DNA from: Lentisphaerota bacterium
Lineage (GTDB): Bacteria; Verrucomicrobiota; Lentisphaeria; Oligosphaerales; JAFGRS01
Direction of reading: 5' to 3'
Assembly: GCA_012514865.1 (NCBI GenBank)
Contig: JAAYZO010000176.1
Coordinates: 1 to 8,690, forward strand
Length of the DNA: 8,690 bases
In this document: one piece after another, positions 1 through 6,294 of the stretch
Numbering within the stretch: the first letter of the stretch is position 1
How the letters are laid out: each line of letters starts with the position of its first letter
Program-made: the position numbers and the translations under genes
Notes under the pieces: model-generated
Told to the model about the DNA's origin: nothing
Database searches by the model: none
Seen by the model: the letters and a program-made list of their open reading frames with translations, nothing else

Positions 1-359
1 AAACCCTTGCGAAGCGGATCGACATCCGGCTGCCCCCGGCCCAGGCCGTACTTGCCAATGCAGGCGCTGACATAGCCCCGCGCCTTCAGCAGCCAGGGCA
101 GCGTGGGGACGTCGTCCGGGAGGTACGGGTCGATGAGTTCGCGGATGGGCAGATGACCGGAGTGGCGACCGGTCAGGATCGAGGTCCGGGCCGGCGAACA
201 GACCGGGCTGGTCGTGTAGACGTCCGTGAAGCGCAGGCCCTCGGCCGCCATGCGGTCGATAGCCGGCGTGGACCACGCCTGCTGGCCGTAGCAGCTGCAG
301 TCGCCATAGCCGAGGTCGTCGGTCAGGATCATCACCAGATTCGGGGTCTCGACAGCCAT
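1..359 (-). CDS. Sulfatase, type I formylglycine-dependent (N-terminal part, runs off left edge)
   Basis: The 119 visible residues are the N-terminal part of an alkaline-phosphatase-superfamily sulfatase, which hydrolyses sulfate esters. The sequence starts MAVETPNLVMILTDDLGYGD, giving the metal-binding Asp pair at 14-15. It has the sulfatase signature CSPARTSILTGR at 54-65, where Cys54 would be converted to formylglycine by a maturase. IGKYGLG at 101-107 matches the usual GKWxLG active-site segment. There is no signal peptide at this start, so the visible protein looks cytoplasmic. The start has GAGGTG six bases upstream, overlapping the stop codon of the preceding gene; the gap is 10 bases, so the two are probably co-transcribed and perhaps translationally coupled. 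The substrate cannot be read from this fragment; the C-terminal two thirds lie outside the window. Confidence 0.95.
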   Translation of the reverse strand, partial: MAVETPNLVMILTDDLGYGDCSCYGQQAWSTPAIDRMAAEGLRFTDVYTTSPVCSPARTSILTGRHSGHLPIRELIDPYLPDDVPTLPWLLKARGYVSACIGKYGLGRGQPDVDPLRKG

Positions 360-369
360 GGAACTCACC

Positions 370-2040
370 TCACACGCGCTTCTTAAGGTAGACCACCGAT
401 CCGCCGACCTTCTCGTAGCCGAGCTTCTCGTAGACGTGCTGTGCCGGCAGGTCGTGGGTCATGGTGACGACGGTGAAGCGCGAGTAGCCCTCGACGTCCA
501 TGCGCCGGGCGATCTCGCGCTGCAGCGCCGAGCCGATGCCGCGCCCCTGGAAGTCCGGGTGGACGGCGTTGTTGCCGATCTGGGCGATGCCGCCGGCCTC
601 GTCGTAGCCCGCCGAGGCATAGCCGACGACACGGCCGCCGACCTCGCAGACAACGACATCCAGCGGGTGGGCTCGGAAGCCGGCCAGGACCGAACTGGAC
701 TTGTGCACATGCCAGGGCTTGCCGGCCAGGGCCACGCCGAAGTAGTCCTCCTGAATACGCGCCATGCAGTACGGCCCGAAGGCCGCCTCGGTCACCGCCG
801 CGATGCCCTCGGCGTCGGCAAAGCGGAAGGGCCTTATGAGGCGGTCGTCCTGGCGCAGGTACGGGTAGAATGGCGCCGCGCCGGCAAGGCGCTCGATCAT
901 GCCGACCACATGCGGCACATGCCAGGCGCAGCGCGCGACGTCGAGGAACTCGGCGCGGTCGTCCGGGGTGTGGTAACAGGGCCGCGGGGCCAGGCCGGCG
1001 TCGCAGACGAAGACGTAGGGCAGGCCCAGGCCCAGCGCGACGCCGTGGTCGCAGCCGGCGGCCGTCGAGACGTCGAGACGGAAGGCCTCGCGGATCGGCG
1101 CCGTGAAGGCGGTCTCACAGAAGGCACGGCAGCCGGCGTAGGTCAGCCGCGGCGTGCCGGCGAGGTTGCCGACATCGTCAATCTCGACATGCGCCACCGT
1201 GCGTTCGGCCAGGCCCGGACGACGCCCGTAGAACGCCTTCGCGCCGGCGCCGCAGCAGTCGTTGCCGCCATTCTCCTCGCTCCCGGTCGAGACCAGGAGC
1301 ACCGTCGCCGGGAAGCGCCGGCCCGCCAGAGCCCGCGCTACCTCCAGGAGCACCGCCGTGCCGCTGGCGTTGTCCAGGGCACCCGGCGCGAAGGCCGCCG
1401 AGTCGTGGTGCGCCGACACCACCAGAACCGCCTCGCCGCTGCCCGGCAGCGTCGCGACGACGTTCTGGGACTCGCCCTGACGCGGCGCCTCCACCGCCGT
1501 CACGACCAGACGCGCCCGCTCGCCCTGACGCCGCAGCAGCGCGTTGCCCGTCCGCCAGCTCACCGCCGCCACCGGCAGACCCAGCTCGGGATAGCGCACC
1601 GCCTTGGTCTCGATACCATCCATGTGGGCGCTGATCACCACCAGGCCGCGAAGACCCCGCGCCTCGAGATCGACCAGGTAGGGTATCGCGACGGCATGGC
1701 TGTCGCCGGCAAAGAACAGGCCGATCCGGCCCGCCACCGCGCCTGCCTCCAGCCGCGGCGCCGCCGCCCGACCCAGGAACACCAGCTCGCCCGTGACATC
1801 GCCCGCCGCGGCAAACTGCGTCGGCAACGAGGGAAAGGACTCCGACACGCCCTCGACCGTCAGGCGCGACGAGGCCGCCTGATGCGAAGCCGAGGCAAAA
1901 CGCTCGATCGCCGCGTCGTAGCCCAACGCCCGCAGCCGCCCGGCGACGTACTCCGCCGCCGCCAGCTCCGGCCAACTGCCCGGAGCGCGCGGACCGATCT
2001 CCAGAAGGTCACGAACCGTCTTCTCAATCGAGGCTTCCAT
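370..2040 (-). CDS. M28-family zinc peptidase with PA insert fused to a C-terminal GNAT N-acetyltransferase
   Basis: From ATG 2040 the protein has 556 residues. Residues 1-80 and about 188-395 form an M28 aminopeptidase-like fold, interrupted by a PA-like domain at about 82-182. The expected dizinc centre is complete: His211 (SAHHDS), bridging Asp223 (ALDNASG), catalytic Glu255 and ligand Glu256 (GSEENGG), Asp288 (VEIDDVG) and His357 (CYHTPDD). The 12-residue His-to-Asp spacing fits the family. Residues about 400-556 are a GNAT acetyltransferase with the acetyl-CoA loop Q498-G-R-G-I-G503 after VHPDF, and a terminal VYEKLGYEKV motif. No signal peptide is visible, so it is probably cytoplasmic. 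A longer ORF opens at ATG 2124, but that start lies upstream of the predicted transcription start. GGAGG at 2052-2056 is 11 bases from ATG 2040 and 8 from GTG 2043, so GTG 2043 is an alternative start. It appears to lead an operon with the sulfatase. Its substrate is unknown. Confidence 0.93.
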   Translation of the reverse strand: MEASIEKTVRDLLEIGPRAPGSWPELAAAEYVAGRLRALGYDAAIERFASASHQAASSRLTVEGVSESFPSLPTQFAAAGDVTGELVFLGRAAAPRLEAGAVAGRIGLFFAGDSHAVAIPYLVDLEARGLRGLVVISAHMDGIETKAVRYPELGLPVAAVSWRTGNALLRRQGERARLVVTAVEAPRQGESQNVVATLPGSGEAVLVVSAHHDSAAFAPGALDNASGTAVLLEVARALAGRRFPATVLLVSTGSEENGGNDCCGAGAKAFYGRRPGLAERTVAHVEIDDVGNLAGTPRLTYAGCRAFCETAFTAPIREAFRLDVSTAAGCDHGVALGLGLPYVFVCDAGLAPRPCYHTPDDRAEFLDVARCAWHVPHVVGMIERLAGAAPFYPYLRQDDRLIRPFRFADAEGIAAVTEAAFGPYCMARIQEDYFGVALAGKPWHVHKSSSVLAGFRAHPLDVVVCEVGGRVVGYASAGYDEAGGIAQIGNNAVHPDFQGRGIGSALQREIARRMDVEGYSRFTVVTMTHDLPAQHVYEKLGYEKVGGSVVYLKKRV

Positions 2041-2108
2041 CACGGGCGCGTCCTCCACTCTCCGGGCCACCACCACCACGCCGCCGCGGCGGCCAGGACC
2101 TGCCACGG

Positions 2109-2137
2109 ACGCTACCACGGCCATGGCGACATGTCAA
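2109..2137 (-). promoter_or_regulatory. Sigma-70-type promoter for the peptidase-acetyltransferase/sulfatase operon
   Basis: On the minus strand there is a perfect -35 TTGACA (2137 down to 2132), a 17-base spacer, and -10 TAGCGT (2114 down to 2109) preceded by an extended TGG. Transcription would start near 2102, leaving a leader of about 60 bases before ATG 2040. This placement argues against the longer ATG start at 2124. Confidence 0.65.
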
Positions 2138-2161
2138 CGGCAGCCGGCCAGGCGACAGGGC

Positions 2162-2186
2162 TGATCGAAGATCGCGTCAGCGATCA
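2162..2186. promoter_or_regulatory. Possible palindromic operator upstream of the operon promoter
   Basis: Two nested inverted repeats occupy this stretch: TGATCG (2162-2167) with CGATCA (2181-2186), and GATCGC (2170-2175) with GCGATC (2180-2185) separated by GTCA. The site lies about 25 bases upstream of the -35 box at 2132-2137, where an activator or divergent regulator could bind. No cognate regulator is encoded in the window, so this is only a candidate. Confidence 0.35.
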
Positions 2187-2192
2187 CCTGGT

Positions 2193-2289
2193 CACCCTGA
2201 AGGGGTGCCAGATCGTAGCCGGGGGTCGCGCGCAGCACGACCCCCGGAACCGCGAACCCACACACCACGCACCCTGAAGGGGTGCCAGA
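2193..2289. repeat. Composite three-hairpin intergenic repeat, copy 1
   Basis: A 97-bp element is bounded by two identical 20-bp direct repeats (2193-2212 and 2270-2289). Each bounding repeat is a small hairpin, CACCCT-GAA-GGGGTG. Between them is a perfect 10-bp stem, CCGGGGGTCG (2219-2228) with CGACCCCCGG (2238-2247), and a 9-base loop. A second copy lies at 6033-6130 in the same orientation. There is no ORF or transposase in it. It resembles REP/MITE-like intergenic repeats. It sits between the divergent promoters of the peptidase operon and the ACT gene. Confidence 0.85.
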
Positions 2290-2323
2290 ACCGGACTTTC
2301 AAACAGCCCTGGCCAGGCGAGTG

Positions 2324-2348
2324 CGCGGCCGCGGCGCGCGGCCGCGCG
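2324..2348. repeat. Two adjacent GC palindromes upstream of the ACT-gene promoter
   Basis: CGCGGCCGCG at 2324-2333 is a 10-bp perfect palindrome, and CGCGCGGCCGCGCG at 2335-2348 is a 14-bp perfect palindrome. The second ends four bases before the -35 box at 2353. They could be protein-binding sites or a chance product of the high GC content. Confidence 0.5.
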
Positions 2349-2352
2349 ACGG

Positions 2353-2381
2353 TTGACTTCTCTACTCATCCAGTGTACTTT
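2353..2381 (+). promoter_or_regulatory. Sigma-70-type promoter for the tandem-ACT gene
   Basis: TTGACT (2353-2358) matches the -35 consensus at five of six positions. It is followed after 17 bases by TACTTT (2376-2381), a weaker -10. This short AT-richer patch stands out in very GC-rich surroundings. It would give a leader of about 80 bases before ATG 2467. Confidence 0.55.
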
Positions 2382-2466
2382 CGGCACAGCGGGCCGGAGC
2401 CGTTGCGGGGTCGCCCCTCTCCGGCGGCGGGCTGACGGCGGTGTGCACTCAAAGGAGGCCTGGCGT

Positions 2467-2892
2467 ATGAAGCTTGATGTGACCCGAACTCAGGTCTGGG
2501 CAGCGGGAGTGAAGGACGAACCCGGGGCCTTGGCGGAGAAGCTCGAGGCTCTGCATCAGGCCGGCGCCAATCTCGAGTATGCCTTGGCGCGGCGGGCTCC
2601 CGAGGAACCCGGCCAGGGCGTCGTCGTGGTGACGCCCCTCAAGGGCGCCGCGCAACTGCGCGCCGCCCGCGCCATGGGCTTCGTCCGCGGTGACGACCTC
2701 TACTTCGTGCGCGTCGCCGGTGCCGAGACACCGGGTGCTGCGGCCGTGATCACGGCGGCCCTGGCCAAGAGCGGCGTGAACCTCCGCGGCCTCTCGGCCA
2801 CCTCCATCGGCAAGCGCTTCGTGGCCCACCTGGCCCTCGACAGCGCCGCCGACGCCACCAAGACCATACGGATCCTGAAGAAACTCACCTGA
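2467..2892 (+). CDS. Tandem ACT-domain protein (small-molecule-binding regulator)
   Basis: This 141-residue protein consists of two ACT-like beta-alpha-beta units and nothing else. The first covers about residues 7-70, with the typical turn VKDEPGALAEKLEALHQAGANL. The second covers about 77-140, with AGAETPGAAAVITAALAKSGVNL. ACT domains usually bind amino acids or related ligands and control enzymes or regulators. With no catalytic or DNA-binding part, this one would have to act as a dimer or on a partner. The start is secure: AAAGGAGG at 2451-2458 lies eight bases before ATG. No signal peptide is visible. It appears monocistronic, with its own promoter at 2353-2381, and converges on the next gene with 10 bases between stop codons. 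Ligand and partner are unknown. Confidence 0.92.
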   Translation: MKLDVTRTQVWAAGVKDEPGALAEKLEALHQAGANLEYALARRAPEEPGQGVVVVTPLKGAAQLRAARAMGFVRGDDLYFVRVAGAETPGAAAVITAALAKSGVNLRGLSATSIGKRFVAHLALDSAADATKTIRILKKLT

Positions 2893-2902
2893 GCCCCGGC
2901 AG

Positions 2903-5863
2903 TCAGCGCCGGATCAGCGCCACGCCGTAGCCCTGCGGAATGCGCACCTCGGCGTAGGCCCGGCCGTCCTTCTCCACGCGCGGAATGGTCACCGCCTCGG
3001 TGCGGTGACCCTTCTCGTCGAAGACGGCCGCCTCGAAACGACTGGCGTCGCCCCAGCCGAAGAGACCGCTGCGATTCGTCAGGATGCGCTCCTGAGCGAT
3101 CAGGTAGCCGGGACCCAGGGCGATCGGTGTGACCGGGAACATCACCGCGGTCAGGGTCGGCTCGGTTGCCACGATCTGGTCGCTGTACCAGTAGTAGACA
3201 CCCCCGAAGTCGAGTGCCGCCAGCATGTTGCGGTAGCAGTCCTCAGGGGTGCGCTCAGTCAGGTGGTCGCCCAGGGCGATCGGGGTGTAGAGCTGACCGC
3301 GGGTCAGGTTGGTGATCGAGGCGGTCTCGATGAAGCGCGGGAAGTGCAGTTCGGTGAAGGTCCGCGTGTGCGGTGCGCCATTGCCGATCAGGAGGCCGCG
3401 CTTGAGAAGGCGCTGTGCCAGCTCAAGGCGCCAGGGCTGCGTGGCGAGGATGACATTGGCGATGCGGCGGGTGATGCGGTGCGTCTGCGGGTCGATCATC
3501 GCCGAGACCCCGTCCCACTGGTCGCTGTAGTCGTACTCGTAGGCGCTGTACTCGATCTCGTCCCAGTAGATGCCGTCGAGGTCGAGCAGCTTGAAGCGCA
3601 GGTCGATGAGGGCATCCTGCTCGGCCGCGAAGGCACTGCCGGGCCGCGGCACGAAGATCGGGTAGCGGGCATCGCGGTAGTCGGCCTGGGCGCCGTCGGG
3701 GCGCAGCAGCCTCGCGTCGGCGTAGGTCGTCGCGTCGTCCTCGTGCACCGAGATGTAGCAGTGGAAGTAGAGGAAGGTGCGCACGTCGGGAGTGAGGCGC
3801 CGGGCGCGCGCAAAGAGGATATTCTCGCCGCTGGGGTCGGTGTGGCGGAAGGCCGTGCCGTGCGCCCAGGTGCCCTTGTAGAACCCCATCGAGCTGCAGA
3901 TGAACCGCGCCGACTTCCCGGTGAGGTGCTTCAGGAATGCCTCGTCGTCCATCGTGGCGACCGGCTTGCGCTGCTGCATGAAGGCGAAGCTGCCATCGAT
4001 GGTGAAGTTCGTCTTCCAGTTGTGCCGCACGCGGTTGATGAACAGGTACGCATCCGGCTTCTCGAGCGGGTAGATGGCGAACTGCAGCGCCAGGGTGCGG
4101 CCCTGAGCGACCACGAGGCGGTCGTTGTTAATCCCGATGCGCGAGCCGTCGCGGAAGAGCACCGCCTGGGCCCGCATGATGTCGTCTTCCGAGAGCAGCC
4201 CGATGCCGGCCTCCTCGCACAGCGCCAGGGCCGCCGGGTGGGCACCCTCGTCAACGCGGTAGCGCGGCGTGCCAATCGGGTTGCCGGCGATGTGCACGGC
4301 CTTCAGCGTCGGGCCGGCGTCGAGGCTGTGACGGACCATCACCGGCTGGTCCTCGGCGCTGGTGTTGGCAATCCGATCCGTGACCAGGAGGTGATCGTCG
4401 CGCGCCTCGACCGTGCGCTCGATGCGGTACTCGGGCGTGGTCAGCACGGCGCCGTCCGCGCCGAAGCGCGCCCAGCCGGGCGCCACCGTCGAGAACTCGC
4501 TCTGAACCGCCCAGGAGAGGCCATTGACGCTGACCTCGATGCCGCCCTCGGGCAGCCGCCGCCAGGTGAAGCCACCCGCGGCCATCGCCGGCGCCGGCTC
4601 AAAACTCGGGATCGGGCCGGTCGGCGCCGGCTCACGACGCGGCGGCTCGAGCTTCATCGAGAGCGACTCCGACACCGCCACCGAGACCACCAGCGGCCGC
4701 GACACCGTCGGGCGGGTGTGCTTCAACACCAGGCGGTTCCCGGTCGGCTTCCACACATCCGAGACATCAAAACGGAACTCCGAGGGCTGGATCCCGGGCA
4801 CCGCATAGCCGGTGCTGACGGGCGGCGGGTCGTAGCTCGGCGCGTAGAGGAGGAACCACCCGGCGTTGGTGAAGCACGAGATGCGATGCGTCCCCAGATC
4901 GAAGGTCGCCAGGCGATTGCGGATGCGCTCACGGTCGAGTTCGACGCCATTGAACTCGAGGCTCAGGATCTGGCTGCCGCCCGCGTAGGTCTCGTGATCG
5001 ATGCGGCCGTGGACGATCAGTTCCTTGATCGGCTTGCCGTCGGCCGCCGTCAGGTCGACCGTCAGCGCCTTTCCCGTGGCCACCTGCAACGCCTCGGCAA
5101 CGGTCAGCGCGGCGCCCTTTAACGTGGCGGGGTCGACCTTGCCATCGGCGCCGGCGAGGGCCGCCTCGAGCATGCGGTTCGGGTCGCGCAGTGCCCACGG
5201 CCCCGTGACCAGGCTGGCCATGCTCTCCTGGCCGGCATCGAGGCGCTCATCGGCGTCGCTCAGGGTGACATCGAGGCCCATGCCCAAGCCGACCTCGGGC
5301 TTCTCGATCCCTAGGCCGGCCCACGGCAGCGCCGCCTCGAGCTGGTAGCCGTCGGCGCTGCGCCGCGCCGCGATGCGCGCCCCGGCCACCGTGCCGAGCG
5401 TCGGTGACCACTGCACCACCTCCGGAAGCACCGCCGCCTCGCCGACACCGAAGTCGCCCGGGCTCAGGCCAATGTGAATCACGTGGCGGCCATTGCGCTG
5501 GCTGGTGTCGCGACGCGGCAGGTCGAGGAAGACCTCGAGGTGGTCGCCCCTGAACATGTCGCTGCCGAAGTACGGCTGCGTCACCAGGTCGTCCACGACA
5601 ATGGCCCCGACGTAGAGGAAGTTCTCGTCCCAGCCCAGGACGAGCTGACCCGAGAGATCGCCGGGCCCCTGCCACTTCTCGACCCCGAAGACGACGCGCT
5701 CACGGCTGTCCCACGACAGCGCCGTCGGCGACGTGCCCAATCGGCTCAGCGAGCCATCCACCGCCGGCGGCGGGTCGGCCATGCGCGCAATGCCGATCAG
5801 CTCAGCCCCGGCAGCCAGGGCACCCACCACCAGAAATGTGACCAGAACGCGGTATGCACTCAT
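2903..5863 (-). CDS. Exported CBM9-like protein with a glycoside-hydrolase-like region
   Basis: The 986-residue protein begins MSAYRVLVTFLVVGALAAGA, a probable Sec signal peptide with cleavage near 19-20. Residues about 30-235 look like a CBM9-type carbohydrate-binding domain (GWDENFLYVGAIVVDD at 77-92, GDHLEVFLD at 106-114, ALPWAGLG at 178-185). Residues about 245-400 are a beta-rich module. Residues 403-428 are a Pro/Ala-rich linker. About 430-620 is another beta-sandwich-like region. Residues about 650-900 look like a TIM-barrel hydrolase, with DLDGIYWDEIEY at 761-772, in which Asp768 or Glu769 may be catalytic, and YYWYSDQ at 890-896. A short beta domain ends the protein. I cannot assign a GH family. 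An ORF extension reaches 6049, but ATG 5863 has GGAGGAGG eight bases upstream and creates the signal peptide. It is divergent from another CBM9-bearing gene at 6774. Confidence is high for the gene and moderate for the hydrolase call. Confidence 0.88.
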   Translation of the reverse strand: MSAYRVLVTFLVVGALAAGAELIGIARMADPPPAVDGSLSRLGTSPTALSWDSRERVVFGVEKWQGPGDLSGQLVLGWDENFLYVGAIVVDDLVTQPYFGSDMFRGDHLEVFLDLPRRDTSQRNGRHVIHIGLSPGDFGVGEAAVLPEVVQWSPTLGTVAGARIAARRSADGYQLEAALPWAGLGIEKPEVGLGMGLDVTLSDADERLDAGQESMASLVTGPWALRDPNRMLEAALAGADGKVDPATLKGAALTVAEALQVATGKALTVDLTAADGKPIKELIVHGRIDHETYAGGSQILSLEFNGVELDRERIRNRLATFDLGTHRISCFTNAGWFLLYAPSYDPPPVSTGYAVPGIQPSEFRFDVSDVWKPTGNRLVLKHTRPTVSRPLVVSVAVSESLSMKLEPPRREPAPTGPIPSFEPAPAMAAGGFTWRRLPEGGIEVSVNGLSWAVQSEFSTVAPGWARFGADGAVLTTPEYRIERTVEARDDHLLVTDRIANTSAEDQPVMVRHSLDAGPTLKAVHIAGNPIGTPRYRVDEGAHPAALALCEEAGIGLLSEDDIMRAQAVLFRDGSRIGINNDRLVVAQGRTLALQFAIYPLEKPDAYLFINRVRHNWKTNFTIDGSFAFMQQRKPVATMDDEAFLKHLTGKSARFICSSMGFYKGTWAHGTAFRHTDPSGENILFARARRLTPDVRTFLYFHCYISVHEDDATTYADARLLRPDGAQADYRDARYPIFVPRPGSAFAAEQDALIDLRFKLLDLDGIYWDEIEYSAYEYDYSDQWDGVSAMIDPQTHRITRRIANVILATQPWRLELAQRLLKRGLLIGNGAPHTRTFTELHFPRFIETASITNLTRGQLYTPIALGDHLTERTPEDCYRNMLAALDFGGVYYWYSDQIVATEPTLTAVMFPVTPIALGPGYLIAQERILTNRSGLFGWGDASRFEAAVFDEKGHRTEAVTIPRVEKDGRAYAEVRIPQGYGVALIRR

Positions 5864-5871
5864 GACCTCGG

Positions 5872-5879
5872 CCTCCTCC
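5872..5879 (-). promoter_or_regulatory. Ribosome binding site that fixes the start of the CBM9/hydrolase gene
   Basis: The minus strand reads GGAGGAGG here, eight bases before ATG 5863. It is a near-ideal Shine-Dalgarno sequence and settles the start over the in-frame upstream ATGs. Confidence 0.85.
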
Positions 5880-5911
5880 ATGCCAGCAGCCAACATGCCT
5901 GCGACGGCAGA

Positions 5912-5940
5912 ACCATAGCGGAATCGGCCCAATACTTCCA
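5912..5940 (-). promoter_or_regulatory. Weak candidate promoter for the CBM9/hydrolase gene
   Basis: On the minus strand TGGAAG (5940 down to 5935) is followed after 17 bases by TATGGT (5917 down to 5912). The -35 matches consensus at three positions and the -10 at four. It is the best spaced pair I see between the gene and the repeat at 6033. Confidence 0.3.
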
Positions 5941-6032
5941 CCCCGCCGAACTTCCGACCCCCGACCCGGGCGGACAGAGGTCCTGATCCTCGCCCTCTCC
6001 CTCCGCGATTTCCGGAGAGGTCCAGACTTGCC

Positions 6033-6130
6033 GACCCCGGAGGGGTCACAGATCGTAGCCGGGGGTCGCGCGACAGCCCGACCCCCGGAACGACGAACCC
6101 CCCGACCCTGCACCCTGGAAGGGTGCCAGA
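6033..6130. repeat. Composite three-hairpin intergenic repeat, copy 2
   Basis: This 98-bp element has the same plan and orientation as 2193-2289. The left bounding hairpin is GACCCC-GGA-GGGGTC (6033-6047). The central 10-bp stem is identical (6059-6068 with 6079-6088, loop of 10). The right bounding hairpin is CACCCT-GGA-AGGGTG (6111-6125). A stretch of 22 bases from 6051, running through the left arm of the central stem, is identical to copy 1. The outer stems differ in sequence but stay paired. Confidence 0.85.
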
Positions 6131-6178
6131 AGCGCCGCCGGCTCCATTCTCACCGTGCTGCCGTTCGCCCGGATCCCC

Positions 6179-6294
6179 CTTGCGCTTCTTGCGCTTCTTT
6201 GCGGCAAGCCTCCCTCCGCCGGGTCCCGCCCCCCGTCAGAACTCCACCGCAGAGGGGGAGAGAGAGGGCCGCAAAGAGGCGCAAGAGGCGCAAG
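6179..6294. repeat. 27-bp inverted repeat with a 62-base loop
   Basis: The left arm 6179-6205 pairs with the right arm 6268-6294 at 25 of 27 positions, and the two remaining pairs are T:G, which would be G:U wobbles in RNA. Each arm contains a 9-base unit repeated twice (TTGCGCTTC on the left). The loop is Pro-codon-like pyrimidine/purine-rich sequence with no ORF support. It may be a MITE-like element or a transcribed hairpin. No T-tract follows, so a simple intrinsic terminator is unlikely. Confidence 0.75.

Noticed and set aside
358..2277. 639-residue plus-strand ORF opposite the peptidase-acetyltransferase gene
   Set aside because: Its translation is Arg/Ala/Gly-rich with no recognisable domain, while the minus strand encodes two intact, motif-complete domains. 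It is an antisense shadow of GC-rich coding DNA.
2193..2289. Three-hairpin element as an intrinsic terminator
   Set aside because: It lies between divergent promoters, not after a stop codon, and has no T-tract after any stem.
2896..2912. Possible bidirectional terminator between the convergent ACT and CBM9/hydrolase genes
   Set aside because: CCGGC (2896-2900) pairs with GCCGG (2908-2912), but the stem is only 5 bp, lacks a T-tract and runs into the coding end of the minus-strand gene.
3005..5122. 705-residue plus-strand ORF opposite the CBM9/hydrolase gene
   Set aside because: It has Val/Arg/Asp-rich composition without domain signatures. The opposite strand has a signal peptide, ribosome binding site and domain motifs.
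5864..6049. 62-residue N-terminal extension of the CBM9/hydrolase protein
   Set aside because: The extension is Gly/Arg-rich with no motif, and it would bury the signal peptide. The ideal ribosome binding site is at 5872-5879 for ATG 5863.
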